Shown: positions 38,201 to 46,536, counted from the stretch's first letter. The stretch is 64,000 nucleotides of DNA from Alphaproteobacteria bacterium (GCA_018823745.1 JAHJHR010000012.1:248001-312000); one strand, 5' to 3'. Made by a program: numbers and translations. Notes: a model not told the origin generated them from the letters alone.

Positions 38201-38539
38201 CAGGAACCGACCGCTGAGGCAGAGGCCACCCGGAAGATCATCGCCATCCGGCTGGGCCAGTACCGGTCCCGCCTGTCGCTGATCATGGGCTGGGATGAGC
38301 TGCTGGGGGAAACCGGCCCGCTTCTGGCCGGGCTGGTTCCGATCCTGTCACGCCGGGAGGAGGCGCGCCTGCTCGGCGACCGCACCTCACTCTATCCCTT
38401 CCGGCTCGGCCCGCTGCCGGACCGGCAGGCCGCCGAGGCGATCTGCGACGGGTTGCGGGAAACCGGCCGGTCCTGCGTGCCGACGCTGGTCGACTGGCAT
38501 GATGACAGGCTGGCACAGGCTGCCGACCAGACCGACTGA
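35261..38539 (+). CDS. Usher-like outer membrane protein with a C-terminal SPOR-like domain
   Basis: A 1092-residue secreted protein; the start is uncertain because ATG 35261 lies within the chaperone gene, and the signal sequence (LPHLLLAMTLLLSAPAGA) begins about 30 residues in. Residues about 105-225 form an N-terminal domain, and about 275-760 a beta-rich region with usher-like plug and barrel signatures (LYLSNLPIGSQIRSDSTVI; PGYEVELYRDDQLVGYQRV). Residues 760-990 are two beta-sandwich modules (FLDEDGDGQLGPDEERLEGV; GDGTYSIAGLRQGRYRIAL). The last 51 residues have the SPOR pattern FRLGPLPDRQAAEAICDGL ... CVP. Known ushers do not usually end this way. Likely secretes the DUF4402 subunits. 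Confidence 0.72.
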   Translation: MSWPNPRSAWTDRPPGPRRLPLTLRRKGAGLPHLLLAMTLLLSAPAGATQQTDDLTTLMRDFYTRIAPTYDAPVLPQTAPPMVSPLPMPGSPTLQPVPARRGGSNRLADGTALLLTVRIDRDRLLEPLMVMTEGPGFRVSLDLLVQAFEFPIIVDAQAGRASGWFIRPDNEFSLDMAAGTVTSRGRVLPIRDGEVVSQNGELLIGDWVLPAWFGLEASVNLADLEVSIVSEEPLPAQARQRREKHFAQRQSFNVPKSELPAAPDPAPLFGPPVIDLLASGRIIDSKYQDSQISGSYAITSASDFLGGSLTSYLSGTEEDPLSSRRATLSYYDAEGLGGIGWITQARLGDTVGVSTTLLSPSASGQGLYLSNLPIGSQIRSDSTVITGDALPGYEVELYRDDQLVGYQRVGGDGVYRFEDVELFGGDNQFRIVLYGPQGQRDEIVRSIPTGGELGAFPLTYQFAASRIDKGPDEGAFQSSLTTRLAVTDWLAFLSGAGTTVYNDQRISDALVGAQLREGRLLAEGLIGRDTLGRTIGRAVVQTRIDDTSLRLSHQVQPEAVRLDTQNRERTEAAISGTLPGGLFSLPYLRYTLGAERVSDSIIEDGLSFSARLGTQIGRTSLNNDVLWVNSTSRATEFVPEQDREELQFFHQANFPLGRLRNRFRIGYAVAPEFNMREFQANTIWLMDQNLTSELDVRHQFDQKRTVTQARVNYDMGQAILSPRISYENSGVISAFLDVRLSTGLEPMTGRVRMQSRPSAHDGSIAVMVFLDEDGDGQLGPDEERLEGVEIQAPQARRSALTDETGVAMLRNVQPFETSDVRIIPSSLPSSALMPGIDGYSVSVLPGGSRTMELPVVRSWSVEGRAWSVATRSEGAALVGVQVVALAADSDTVIASTVTAGDGTYSIAGLRQGRYRIALAADGLGGGLVPGPARPLATDPRETTYHAVDLVAAAPGQAPYYPALQRSAGLGPLMLPLGATIQEPTAEAEATRKIIAIRLGQYRSRLSLIMGWDELLGETGPLLAGLVPILSRREEARLLGDRTSLYPFRLGPLPDRQAAEAICDGLRETGRSCVPTLVDWHDDRLAQAADQTD

Positions 38540-38545
38540 TCCCCT

Positions 38546-39304
38546 TCAGAGATCCAGCAGCTTGTAGATCCGCCGTGTATAGGCGCCAAAATCCTCGCGG
38601 GTCTTCATGTCCAGCGAGCGCGGATAGGGCAGGTCGATGGGGAAATAATCCGCCATGCGGGCCGGGCCGGCGGTCAGCACGGCAACATGCGAGCCGAGGA
38701 ACACCGCCTCCTGGATCGAGTGGGTGACGAAGATGATGGTCTTCTTCGATTCCTGCCAGATGCGCAGCAGTTCCAGATTCATCTTCTCGCGCGTCAGTGC
38801 GTCGAGCGCGCCGAACGGCTCGTCCATCAGCACCAGCTTCGGATCGTGCACCAGCGAGCGGGCTATGGCGGCGCGCTGCTGCATGCCGCCGGACAGCTCA
38901 TACGGATAGCGATCCTCGAATCCCTTCAGCCCGACCATGGCGAGAAGATCGCGCGCCCGCTCCCGGCTCTGCTTCATCGGCAGGCCGAGAATCTCGGCGG
39001 GCAGCAGCACATTGTCGATGATCCGCCGCCATTTCAGCAGCAACGCCTGCTGGAACACCATGCCGATATCGCGGCTGCGGTCGAACGGCAGTTCCGGCGT
39101 GCCGATCTCGATCACGCCATCATCCGCGCTGTGCAGGTCGGCCAGGATCTTCAGCACCGTCGTCTTGCCGCAGCCGGACGGCCCGACCAGCGAGATGAAA
39201 TCGCCATCATTGATGTCCATCGACACATCGGACACGGCCAGAATGTCGCGGTCCCTGGTGTGATAGACCTTGCGCACGCCATCGAGGTGAATCATCCGGG
39301 TCAT
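38546..39304 (-). CDS. ABC transporter ATP-binding protein, NitT/TauT (SsuB) type
   Basis: Powers import through the permease encoded at 43722-44591. The 252-residue protein has Walker A GPSGCGKTTVLK, signature LSGGMQQRAAIARSL, Walker B LVLMDEPFGALD and the H-loop IFVTHSIQEAV; the GALDALTREKMNLELL stretch is typical of nitrate/sulfonate/taurine-type ATPases. Its start overlaps the DapA-family gene, making it the last gene of a six-gene minus-strand operon. The usher gene converges on it with only 6 bp between and no terminator seen. Confidence 0.92.
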   Translation of the reverse strand: MTRMIHLDGVRKVYHTRDRDILAVSDVSMDINDGDFISLVGPSGCGKTTVLKILADLHSADDGVIEIGTPELPFDRSRDIGMVFQQALLLKWRRIIDNVLLPAEILGLPMKQSRERARDLLAMVGLKGFEDRYPYELSGGMQQRAAIARSLVHDPKLVLMDEPFGALDALTREKMNLELLRIWQESKKTIIFVTHSIQEAVFLGSHVAVLTAGPARMADYFPIDLPYPRSLDMKTREDFGAYTRRIYKLLDL

Positions 39305-40398
39305 GCGGCGATATCCTTCAGCGCCATGGTGCGGTCGCCGGATAGAAAGCGATCCAGATTGGTGGCGACGAACCCATCATCCGTCAGATGCGGATAGGAA
39401 CGCTGCACGCGCGTCAATTCCTGCGACTGGCCGGGGCTCAGCCCCTCTGCCGGGTCGAGACACCAGATGCCGTCCAGCAGCCCCTGACGGCGCAGGATTT
39501 CATGGCAGCCGGCGATGCAGCCGTGAAAGTCGTTGGCCACGTCGAACAGGGCCGCATTACAGTCCGTCACCTGCGAATCCAGCGCCAGCAGGTCAGCCGA
39601 GACGGAAGGTTTCGCCGCTTCCGCCTGGCAGCGTTCCAGCAGCGCCACGGCCGCCTTCACCCAGACCGACCAGTGACCCAGCAGCCCGCCCTTGATGCGC
39701 AGCGTCACCGGCTTGCCGTCGCGCAGGAAGCGGAAGGGCGTCACCAGATCGGCAACGATATGGTCGTCATTGCCGGTATAGAGGGTGACGCGATCCTCGG
39801 CCCCGGCGGCGACCACGCCGCGGATGACGTCGAGCGTCGCATAGCGGTTGAAGGGCGCCATCTTGATCGCCACGACATTGTCGATGGCAGCGAAGCGGCG
39901 CCAGAAATCGAAGGACAGGCGGATGCCACCAACAGAAGGCTGCAAATAGAAGCCGACCACTGGCATCTCAGCCGCGACCGCCGTGCAATGCGCGATCAGC
40001 TCGTCCTCGCTGGCGCCCTTCATCGCGGCCAGGCTCAGCAGCCCGGCATGATAGCCGGTGCCGCGCGCGATATCGGCCTCGCGCACGGCCTGCGCGGTGC
40101 GGCCGGCCAGCCCGGCGATGCGCACCAGCGGCCGGTCCGTCCAGGTCTCGGCGGTTTCCAGCGCGCTGGCCAGCACCGGTTCATACAGCCCGATATCGCG
40201 GATCGCGAATTGCGTGGTGTGGACGCCGACCGCCAGCCCGCCGGCCCCGGCATCAATGTAATAGCGGGTCAGCGCCTTCTGCCGCTCGGCATCGAAGGAG
40301 CGGTCGCCGCGCAGCGCCAGCGGATGCGCCGGGATAGCCACGCCCTTGCGCAGGCTGGCCATCGCCCCGGCCGGAATATCGCTCCAATGCAGACTCAT
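39301..40398 (-). CDS. Dihydrodipicolinate synthase/N-acetylneuraminate lyase family protein
   Basis: A class I aldolase-type lyase of 365 residues, longer than DapA (about 290). The family Schiff-base lysine is K179 in NVVAIKMAPF and the partner tyrosine Y151 in VVGFYLQPS. It is not the biosynthetic DapA: N- and C-terminal regions differ and it sits in a transporter operon. Substrate unknown, probably a 2-oxo acid adduct made from the compound that the ABC system imports. It overlaps the ATPase gene and lies 26 bp after the GNAT gene. Confidence 0.82.
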   Translation of the reverse strand: MSLHWSDIPAGAMASLRKGVAIPAHPLALRGDRSFDAERQKALTRYYIDAGAGGLAVGVHTTQFAIRDIGLYEPVLASALETAETWTDRPLVRIAGLAGRTAQAVREADIARGTGYHAGLLSLAAMKGASEDELIAHCTAVAAEMPVVGFYLQPSVGGIRLSFDFWRRFAAIDNVVAIKMAPFNRYATLDVIRGVVAAGAEDRVTLYTGNDDHIVADLVTPFRFLRDGKPVTLRIKGGLLGHWSVWVKAAVALLERCQAEAAKPSVSADLLALDSQVTDCNAALFDVANDFHGCIAGCHEILRRQGLLDGIWCLDPAEGLSPGQSQELTRVQRSYPHLTDDGFVATNLDRFLSGDRTMALKDIAA

Positions 40399-40424
40399 CG
40401 CCTACTCCTGATTATTCCCGTTCA

Positions 40425-41276
40425 CTACCCGAGTTCCGGGCCGGCGGCGGCGAAGCAGCGCTCCGCCATGCCGATTGTCGTCTTGGCGCCGCGTACCATG
40501 CGCTCGAAGGGCCGCTGCGCCGTAAACCCACAGGCCTCCAGCCGGGCGACGAAGCCCTCATGCTGGTCGAAGGCGTCGACCAGCACAGGCCCGTCAATCG
40601 CGGCCAGCATGCCGTCCAGCAGGGCGATGCCCGTCGCCTCATCCTGTGCCATCAGCGGACCGATCTGCGTCGCCACCCGGCCCTTGCGGGACAAGGCGAA
40701 ACCACAGGAAGGCGCCACCGCCACCTGCGCCACGGCGCCCGGCCGCATCAGCAGATCGTCGAGCAGGAAGCGCCGGAAGCCGCCAAACACCTTCGCGTCG
40801 GTCATGGCGATATGCGGCAGATCATCGGGCGTTGCCGGGCGAACCAAAGCCGGTGCGGCGACGCGCACCGCATCCGCCGGGCGATGCCAGCGCGTCATCC
40901 GGGCAATGGTCTCGAAACCCATCCGGCGATAGACCGCCGCCCCGGCCGGCGTGGCGTCGAGAACGGGAGTGATGCTGCGGTCTTCCAGCCAGCGGGCGCA
41001 ATCCTCGACCAGCCGGGTTGCGATCCCCTTGCGGCGCCATGCGCCTGCCACCAGCACCATGGAGATCCAGCCGATCCGGTCGCCATAGGGCAGGGCCAGG
41101 CCGGAGGCGATGAAACGCCCCGTGCTGTCCTGACAACCGATGGCACGGCCATTCCAGATCATCACGCGCCAATCCTCGGCCGTCTGGTTCCATCCGGCTT
41201 CGGCAACCAGCGCCAGGCCGTCGGGAATCGCATCCTCGGCCAGCGGCATGATGGCAAGGGTATCAGTATCGGCCAT
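40425..41276 (-). CDS. Double-domain GNAT N-acetyltransferase
   Basis: A 283-residue protein with two halves. The N-terminal half (about 8-135) has the acetyl-CoA motif [20 protein letters not shown] and RRMGFE; the C-terminal half resembles the YitH/Acetyltransf_18 type ([18 protein letters not shown]). Such proteins acetylate small amines. It overlaps the SDR-like gene by 14 bp and lies within the amidase/transporter operon, so its substrate is probably the transported nitrogen compound or its product. Confidence 0.82.
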   Translation of the reverse strand: MADTDTLAIMPLAEDAIPDGLALVAEAGWNQTAEDWRVMIWNGRAIGCQDSTGRFIASGLALPYGDRIGWISMVLVAGAWRRKGIATRLVEDCARWLEDRSITPVLDATPAGAAVYRRMGFETIARMTRWHRPADAVRVAAPALVRPATPDDLPHIAMTDAKVFGGFRRFLLDDLLMRPGAVAQVAVAPSCGFALSRKGRVATQIGPLMAQDEATGIALLDGMLAAIDGPVLVDAFDQHEGFVARLEACGFTAQRPFERMVRGAKTTIGMAERCFAAAGPELG

Positions 41277-42312
41277 CCCGGCTCTCGAATTTGGTGGGTT
41301 TGCCCAGGCTCGGCATGTCCCGGCCGACCCAGTCGGCCACCCAGTCCAGCATGGTGGCGACGGAGACGCCGGGATAGCCGAACAGCTTCATCGCCTCGGC
41401 CGTATTGGTCAGCCAGGCGGTCGGCGCCGGCTGGCCGGTGAACAGGGGGCTCTTGCCCAGGCGCTGGCCGAAGGCTTCCGCCAGCGCCTTCACCGACAGG
41501 GTTTCCGGGCCACTGATATTGATCGGCGAGGTCGGCGTGGTGGCGTGGGCCAGGCAACGCAGCGCATAGCGGTTGGCATCACCCTGCCAGATCACGTTCA
41601 CATGACCGGTGGACAGATCAACCGGCGTGCCATCGCGCACCTTGCTGGCAATGTCGAACAGCACGCCATAGCGCAGATCGATGGCGTAGTTCAACCGGAA
41701 CAGCCGGCCCGGCGTGCCATATTGCGCACTGAAATGCTGGAACATCCTTTCCCGGCCGACGCAGGAATTGGCGTATTCCCCCGGCGGGTCTGGCGGCATG
41801 TCCTCGCTGGCTCCCATCGTCTCCAGCCCGACGAAGGGATAGACGCAGCCGGTGGAGAAGGCGACGATCCGGGATTCCCGGAAGGTCTCGGCGACCAGAC
41901 CGGGCAGGAAGGTGTTCATCGCCCAGGTCAGCGGCTGGTCGCCATTCGAGCCGAATTTGCGGCCGGCCATGAAGATGACGTTCTTCGCCTTCGGCAGCAG
42001 GGTCAGCGCATCGCGATTCATCAGATCGCAGCGGATCGTCTCGACGCCCCAGCCTTCCAGTTTTTCCTGCATCTCCGGCTCGCTGAAGCGGGCGACGCCG
42101 ATCACGGTGCGGTCCGGCGCGGCGCGCTTGGCCATGCGGGCCAGTGTCGGCCCCATCTTGCCGGCCACGCCCAGCACCAGAATATCGCCATCGCTGGCCG
42201 CCAGGTCGCGCTTCAGCGCCTCGTCAGGGCGCGACAGCACTTCCTCAAGCTGCTCGGTATCGGCGATGCGATCCGGCAGGGCAGAATGCAGGGGCAGGGA
42301 TTGCAGGGTCAC
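41263..42312 (-). CDS. NAD(P)-dependent epimerase/dehydratase-like protein lacking the catalytic lysine
   Basis: A 349-residue Rossmann protein of the extended SDR type: dinucleotide motif [16 protein letters not shown], then [11 protein letters not shown] and [11 protein letters not shown]. The family YxxxK motif reads Y180-A-N-S-C184 ([13 protein letters not shown]), with Cys in place of Lys. It may therefore be a catalytically altered or binding protein, or use R187. The reading is from sequence; the consequence is inference. The gene sits 12 bp after the amidase in the same operon. Confidence 0.78.
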   Translation of the reverse strand: MTLQSLPLHSALPDRIADTEQLEEVLSRPDEALKRDLAASDGDILVLGVAGKMGPTLARMAKRAAPDRTVIGVARFSEPEMQEKLEGWGVETIRCDLMNRDALTLLPKAKNVIFMAGRKFGSNGDQPLTWAMNTFLPGLVAETFRESRIVAFSTGCVYPFVGLETMGASEDMPPDPPGEYANSCVGRERMFQHFSAQYGTPGRLFRLNYAIDLRYGVLFDIASKVRDGTPVDLSTGHVNVIWQGDANRYALRCLAHATTPTSPINISGPETLSVKALAEAFGQRLGKSPLFTGQPAPTAWLTNTAEAMKLFGYPGVSVATMLDWVADWVGRDMPSLGKPTKFESRDGRY

Positions 42313-42324
42313 GGAAGGATCTCC

Positions 42325-43725
42325 TCAGAGGGCCAGGGCCGGGCGGTGCTGCTGCCAGGGCAGCACCTGCTCGAAGGCATGGGCAGCCTGCAGCACCAGC
42401 AGGTCGCGATGCGGCGGGCCGACGATCTGCAACCCGACCGGCAAGCCCTCGGCGGTGAAGCCGCAGGGCACGCTGGCCGCCGGCTGGCGCGTCAGGTTGA
42501 ACGGGAAGGTGAAGGGATACCAGCTCTTGCCGATGGCGCCGGCGGGCCGGTCCAGATCGGCGGAAAAGGGCGGCACGCCGACGGTCGGCGTCAGCAGCAA
42601 ATCATAGGTCTGGTGAAAAGCGATCATCCGGCGGCCGAGCGCGGCACGCGCCATTTCAGCCTCCAGATGATCGTCGAGACTGGCATCGTGGCTGGCGCGG
42701 ATCGTCGCCACCAGATCCGGGTCCATCAGGGCGAACTGCGCTTCGCCCATGGTGCGGAAGGCAAAATGCGTCAGCCCCTTCTGGAACTGGTTCAGCACCG
42801 GCAGCGGATCGTCGAAAACATGCTCCACCGTTTCGACATTGGCCCCCATCGCGGCGAAGGCCTGGGCAGCCCGTTCGGTCAGCGCCGCCACCTGCGGATC
42901 GACCGAGGCGCCGCACAATGTCGGGCTCCAGGCGATGCGCCACGCCGCCGGATCGGCGGCGAGCTGTTCGTGATACTGCGTGCCGTCGGGTGGCAGGATG
43001 CCCCATTCGCGCGGATCGAAGCCGGTGATGACGCTCATCATCAGCGCCGCATCGGCAACTGTGCGGGTCATCGGGCCGAAGCCGGCCAGCGAGCCATAGG
43101 GCGTGGGCGGATACATCGGCACCCGGCCGCCACTCGGCTTGTGCCCGAACACGCCAGAGAAACTGGCCGGCAGGCGGATCGAGCCGCCGGCATCGGTCGC
43201 CAGCGCCATCGGGCCAATGCCGGCGGCCACCGCTGCGCCGGCGCCACCACTGCTGCCGCCGGGGGTGCGCGTCACATCCCAGGGGTTCAAGGTGGTGCCG
43301 GTTAAGGGGCTGCGGGTCACCGCCTTGGCAGCGAATTCCGGCGTCGTGGTCTTGCCGAACAGCACTGCGCCCTGCTCGCGCAGCCGGGCAACGGCGGGGC
43401 CGTCCTCGTCCCAGGGCTGGTCCGGGTTCACCGTGCGGGAGCCGCGCAGCGTCGGCCAGCCCTTGGTCAGGATGATATCCTTCACCGAGACCGGCACACC
43501 ATCGACCAGCCCTATCGGCTGCCCCTTGGCCCAGCGCGCCTCTGACAGGCGGGCCGATGCCAGCGCCGATTCGGGATCAATCAGGCAGAAGGCATTGAGG
43601 GTCGGGTTCAGGCGCTCGGCACGCTCCAGAACGGCCTGTGTGGCCTCCACCGGGGACAGCGTCCGGGCGCGATAGGCGGTGACCAGATCGGTCGCACTCA
43701 TCCAGGCAAGGTCGGTGCTGCTCAT
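42325..43725 (-). CDS. Amidase (amidase-signature family)
   Basis: Hydrolyses an amide to acid plus ammonia or amine. The 466-residue protein has the Ser-cisSer-Lys triad: K82 (PVSVKDIILT), cis-S158 in the signature TPGGSSGGAGAAVA, and S182 in DAGGSIRLPA. Physiological substrates in this family vary widely (GatA-like, indoleacetamide, nicotinamide and others) and cannot be fixed here. Its ATG overlaps the permease stop by 4 bp. Together with the transporter it suggests uptake and use of an amide as nitrogen source. Confidence 0.92.
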   Translation of the reverse strand: MSSTDLAWMSATDLVTAYRARTLSPVEATQAVLERAERLNPTLNAFCLIDPESALASARLSEARWAKGQPIGLVDGVPVSVKDIILTKGWPTLRGSRTVNPDQPWDEDGPAVARLREQGAVLFGKTTTPEFAAKAVTRSPLTGTTLNPWDVTRTPGGSSGGAGAAVAAGIGPMALATDAGGSIRLPASFSGVFGHKPSGGRVPMYPPTPYGSLAGFGPMTRTVADAALMMSVITGFDPREWGILPPDGTQYHEQLAADPAAWRIAWSPTLCGASVDPQVAALTERAAQAFAAMGANVETVEHVFDDPLPVLNQFQKGLTHFAFRTMGEAQFALMDPDLVATIRASHDASLDDHLEAEMARAALGRRMIAFHQTYDLLLTPTVGVPPFSADLDRPAGAIGKSWYPFTFPFNLTRQPAASVPCGFTAEGLPVGLQIVGPPHRDLLVLQAAHAFEQVLPWQQHRPALAL

Positions 43726-44591
43726 GACGGGTTGGCGTCCAGCCGGGCATCCTTGACGACGAAGATGCGTTCGAGGAGCAGCACGAAGCCGAACAGCGAG
43801 ATGCCAAGCAGCGTCAGCAGGATCACGGCCATGAACATCGCCGCCGTATCCAGCGTCGTCTGCACCTGGATCATCAGATAGCCAAGGCCGCTGGAGGAGG
43901 CGATGAACTCGCCGACAATCGCGCCGGCCACGGCCAGGATTGCGCCGACCTTCATCGCCGAGAAGATATAGGGCAGCGCGCCGGGGAACTGGATCTTCGT
44001 GAATATCTGCCAGCGCGTGCCCTTCAGGGCGCGAACCAGATCGAGCAGATCCGGCTCAACCTCGCGCAGCCCGCGCGCCGTGGTGATCAGGATCGGGAAG
44101 AAGGAGATGATGAAGGCGAAGAAGATATTGGTCGTGATGCCATAGCCGAACCAGACGACGAAGAGCGGCCCCAGCGCCACTTTCGGCACCATGCTGATGG
44201 TCACCAGCAGCGGGAAGAAGATCGCATGCACGGTGCGGAACCAGGAGAACAGCAGCGCCAGCATCACGCCGGCCACCACGGCCAGCCAGTAACCGACGAA
44301 GATTTCCGTCGCCGTCACCGCCGCATTGTCCAGCCAGCGATAGCGCGGGTGGAATAGCGTCTCCAGCGTGGCCAGCGGCGAGGGCAGGATGAAGGGCTTC
44401 AGATAGCCTGTCGCGGTGATCGCATACCAGATCGCGACGACCGCCAGATGCACCCCGGCAATGGTGGCATAGCGCCGGAACGCGGCCCCGTAATCGGTCT
44501 GCGGTGCGCTTGTCGTGGCGCCGACGCGCGGATCGCCGGTCGTGGGTGGAACGATGCTCATCCCGTGCCCTTCCCTGATAGCCCGAATCAA
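43722..44591 (-). CDS. ABC transporter permease, NitT/TauT (SsuC) type
   Basis: The inner-membrane channel of the importer. The 289-residue protein has six hydrophobic segments and the EAA-like loop with GLREVEPDLLDLVRALKGTRW ahead of FPGALPYIFSAMKVGAILAV. First gene of the minus-strand operon permease-amidase-SDR-GNAT-lyase-ATPase; a TetR-type operator (44592-44607) touches its 5' side, abutting the open frame, so MSIVPPTTGDP (ATG 44561) is a likelier start than the annotated MIRAIREGHG. Confidence 0.9.
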   Translation of the reverse strand: MIRAIREGHGMSIVPPTTGDPRVGATTSAPQTDYGAAFRRYATIAGVHLAVVAIWYAITATGYLKPFILPSPLATLETLFHPRYRWLDNAAVTATEIFVGYWLAVVAGVMLALLFSWFRTVHAIFFPLLVTISMVPKVALGPLFVVWFGYGITTNIFFAFIISFFPILITTARGLREVEPDLLDLVRALKGTRWQIFTKIQFPGALPYIFSAMKVGAILAVAGAIVGEFIASSSGLGYLMIQVQTTLDTAAMFMAVILLTLLGISLFGFVLLLERIFVVKDARLDANPS

Positions 44592-44607
44592 TCAACCAGT
44601 TGGTTGA
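44592..44607. promoter_or_regulatory. TetR-type operator 1, upstream of the permease operon
   Basis: TCAACCAGTTGGTTGA is a perfect palindrome (7-bp arms, 2-bp centre). It shares TCAACCA at the left and GTTGA at the right with operator 2 at 45358-45373, so both are probably bound by the TetR regulator encoded between them. Confidence 0.75.
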
Positions 44608-44667
44608 CGCTAGGGCGTCTCGCGTCCCGCTGTCAATAGGCTGAACGTCTTGTTGGGCGTTCCTCTT

Positions 44668-45354
44668 CTATGGACGCAGGGCGTGCAGCATCAGATCGAC
44701 GACATGGCTGCGCCGGGTCGCAATCTCCACCTTGTCGTCCAGCTTGCGGCCGAAGATGGCGGACAGGGTGTGGATATTGTTGAAATAGAAGAAGCCCAGC
44801 CCGGCAATCGAGACATAGATCTGCAGCGGGTCCAGCCCCTGCCGGAACAGACCGGCCGCCGCGCCCCGGCGCAGCGTCTCGCCCAAGACCTCGATCAGCG
44901 GCGAATGCAGCGGCTGCAGATTTGTCACCTGCTTCAGATGCCGCCCCTTGTGCAGATTCTCGTCGGTCAGCAGGGTCACGAAATCGCGATTCTCGGCCAG
45001 GTAATCGAAAGAGAATTCGATCAGCCGCCGCATCGCATCTTCCGGCCCCAGATTGCTGAGGTCGAGCGCCTGCTCGCGGTCGCGGATTTCGGTATAGACG
45101 CTTTCCAGCACCTGCCGGTACAGCGCTTCCTTATTGCCGAAATGATGATAGACGAGCTGCTTGTTCACCCCGGCCCGCTTGGCGATCTCGTCGACCCGCG
45201 CGCCCTCGAAGCCGCGCCGGGCGAATTCACGCCGGGCCGCCGCCAGCAGCAGCTCGCGGCTCGCCCCTTCGGGACGGCGCGCCGGGCGGGCGGGCTTTGC
45301 AGCCTTGCCCCCAGCGGGTTGGGCACCTGAAGAAGCGGCGATCACCTTGGCCAT
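44668..45354 (-). CDS. TetR-family transcriptional regulator
   Basis: A 228-residue repressor. A Lys/Ala/Pro-rich N-terminal tail of about 30 residues precedes the HTH domain (AARREFARRGFEGARVDEIA; KRAGVNKQLVYHHFGNKEAL). The C-terminal part resembles RutR-like or TetR_C_6 ligand domains (FDYLAENRDFVTLLTDENLH). Operator-like palindromes lie 4 bp before its own start and before the permease operon, so it likely represses both the transport operon and the divergent binding-protein gene, and itself. Confidence 0.9.
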   Translation of the reverse strand: MAKVIAASSGAQPAGGKAAKPARPARRPEGASRELLLAAARREFARRGFEGARVDEIAKRAGVNKQLVYHHFGNKEALYRQVLESVYTEIRDREQALDLSNLGPEDAMRRLIEFSFDYLAENRDFVTLLTDENLHKGRHLKQVTNLQPLHSPLIEVLGETLRRGAAAGLFRQGLDPLQIYVSIAGLGFFYFNNIHTLSAIFGRKLDDKVEIATRRSHVVDLMLHALRP

Positions 45355-45357
45355 GTT

Positions 45358-45373
45358 TCAACCAAATAGTTGA
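45358..45373. promoter_or_regulatory. TetR-type operator 2, between the regulator and the binding-protein gene
   Basis: TCAACCAAATAGTTGA keeps the arms TCAAC/GTTGA of operator 1, plus CA after the left arm. It is 4 bp upstream of the TetR ATG and 147 bp upstream of the divergent ABC binding-protein gene. Confidence 0.7.
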
Positions 45374-45519
45374 CTGATGGATTGACGCTGTTCTGCGCCG
45401 GGACTAGCCTTCTCATAGTGCAGATGCAGCCGCACTGTCGACTCCCGCGCAATCCGGGGGACCGGCAGCCGGGCGATATGGCATCCGCCTTGCCAGCAAG
45501 AGCAATCAGGAGAGGTTAC

Positions 45520-46527
45520 ATGAAACACTCTGGGAAAATTCTGTTTGCCGCCGGCGTGGCGGTCCTGCTGTCCGGTGTCGCGGCGGGCACCGCCTCGGCC
45601 AAGGACAAGATCAATCTGATGCTGAACTGGACGCCGGGTGCGGATCACGCGCCGATCTTCTATGCGCTGGAACAGGGCTGGTACGACAAGGCCGGCATCG
45701 AGCTGACGGTCGAAAGTGGTAAGGGGTCGGCAATGTCGGCGCAGGCCGTCGGCGCCGGGGCAAGCCCGATGGGCATCGCCGAGATGGGCACCGCCTTCGT
45801 CGCCAATTCCAAGGGTGCTGATCTGGTCGCGGTGATGACCCTCTATGCCAATTCGCCCTTCGTGCTGTACTGGAAGAAATCTTCTGGCATCAAGGGGCCG
45901 CAGGATTTCGCCGGCCGCACACTGGGCAATCCGCCAGCCGATGCGGCGCGCGTCATGTGGCCGGCCTTCGCCCAGGCGACCAATCTGCCGAAGGATGCGG
46001 TGAATTTCGTCAATCTGGCGCCGCAGGCCAAGATGCCGACCCTGGTCGCCGGACGCGTTGATATCATCAGCGATTTCTACAATGGCCATGACGTGAAGAT
46101 CCGCGAATTGGGCGATGATCTCGGCTCGCTGCGCTGGAGCGATGTCGGCATCAACCCCTATGGCAATTCCTTCATCGTGAACCGCGATTTCCTGAACAAG
46201 AAGCCGGCCGCCGTGAAGGCTTTCGTACAGGTTACGCAGAAAGCCTATGCCGCCTGTGTCGCCACCGCCAAGCCCTGCATCGACGCGCTGCTGAAGCAGG
46301 CCAGCGGCCTTGAGGAACGCGCCATGACCGACCAGTGGGCCCGGGTGAAGGAACTGATGGCCGATCCCTACACCACCGGCACCGCGCTGGGCGGCTTCGA
46401 GAAGGGCCGCATGGCCGCGACCTATGATCTGGTGAAGACCTATTTCGAGATCGAGAAGCCGTTCGACCCGCAGAGCGCCTATACCAACGATTTCCTCAGC
46501 ACCGACATCAAGATGGCGGCCCAGTAA
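45520..46527 (+). CDS. ABC transporter substrate-binding protein, NMT1/THI5-like
   Basis: The periplasmic receptor for the importer encoded on the other strand. The 335-residue precursor has a signal peptide to about residue 27 (GVAAGTASAK) and the NMT1/SsuA-like fold opening LMLNWTPGADHAPIFYALEQ, with FYNGHDVKIREL further on. Relatives bind pyrimidine, thiamine-precursor or sulfonate-like ligands. The ATG at 45520 follows CAGGAGAGG, a strong Shine-Dalgarno. It is divergent from the TetR gene and ends at a hairpin. Confidence 0.9.
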   Translation: MKHSGKILFAAGVAVLLSGVAAGTASAKDKINLMLNWTPGADHAPIFYALEQGWYDKAGIELTVESGKGSAMSAQAVGAGASPMGIAEMGTAFVANSKGADLVAVMTLYANSPFVLYWKKSSGIKGPQDFAGRTLGNPPADAARVMWPAFAQATNLPKDAVNFVNLAPQAKMPTLVAGRVDIISDFYNGHDVKIRELGDDLGSLRWSDVGINPYGNSFIVNRDFLNKKPAAVKAFVQVTQKAYAACVATAKPCIDALLKQASGLEERAMTDQWARVKELMADPYTTGTALGGFEKGRMAATYDLVKTYFEIEKPFDPQSAYTNDFLSTDIKMAAQ

Positions 46528-46536
46528 GCTGCCCCA

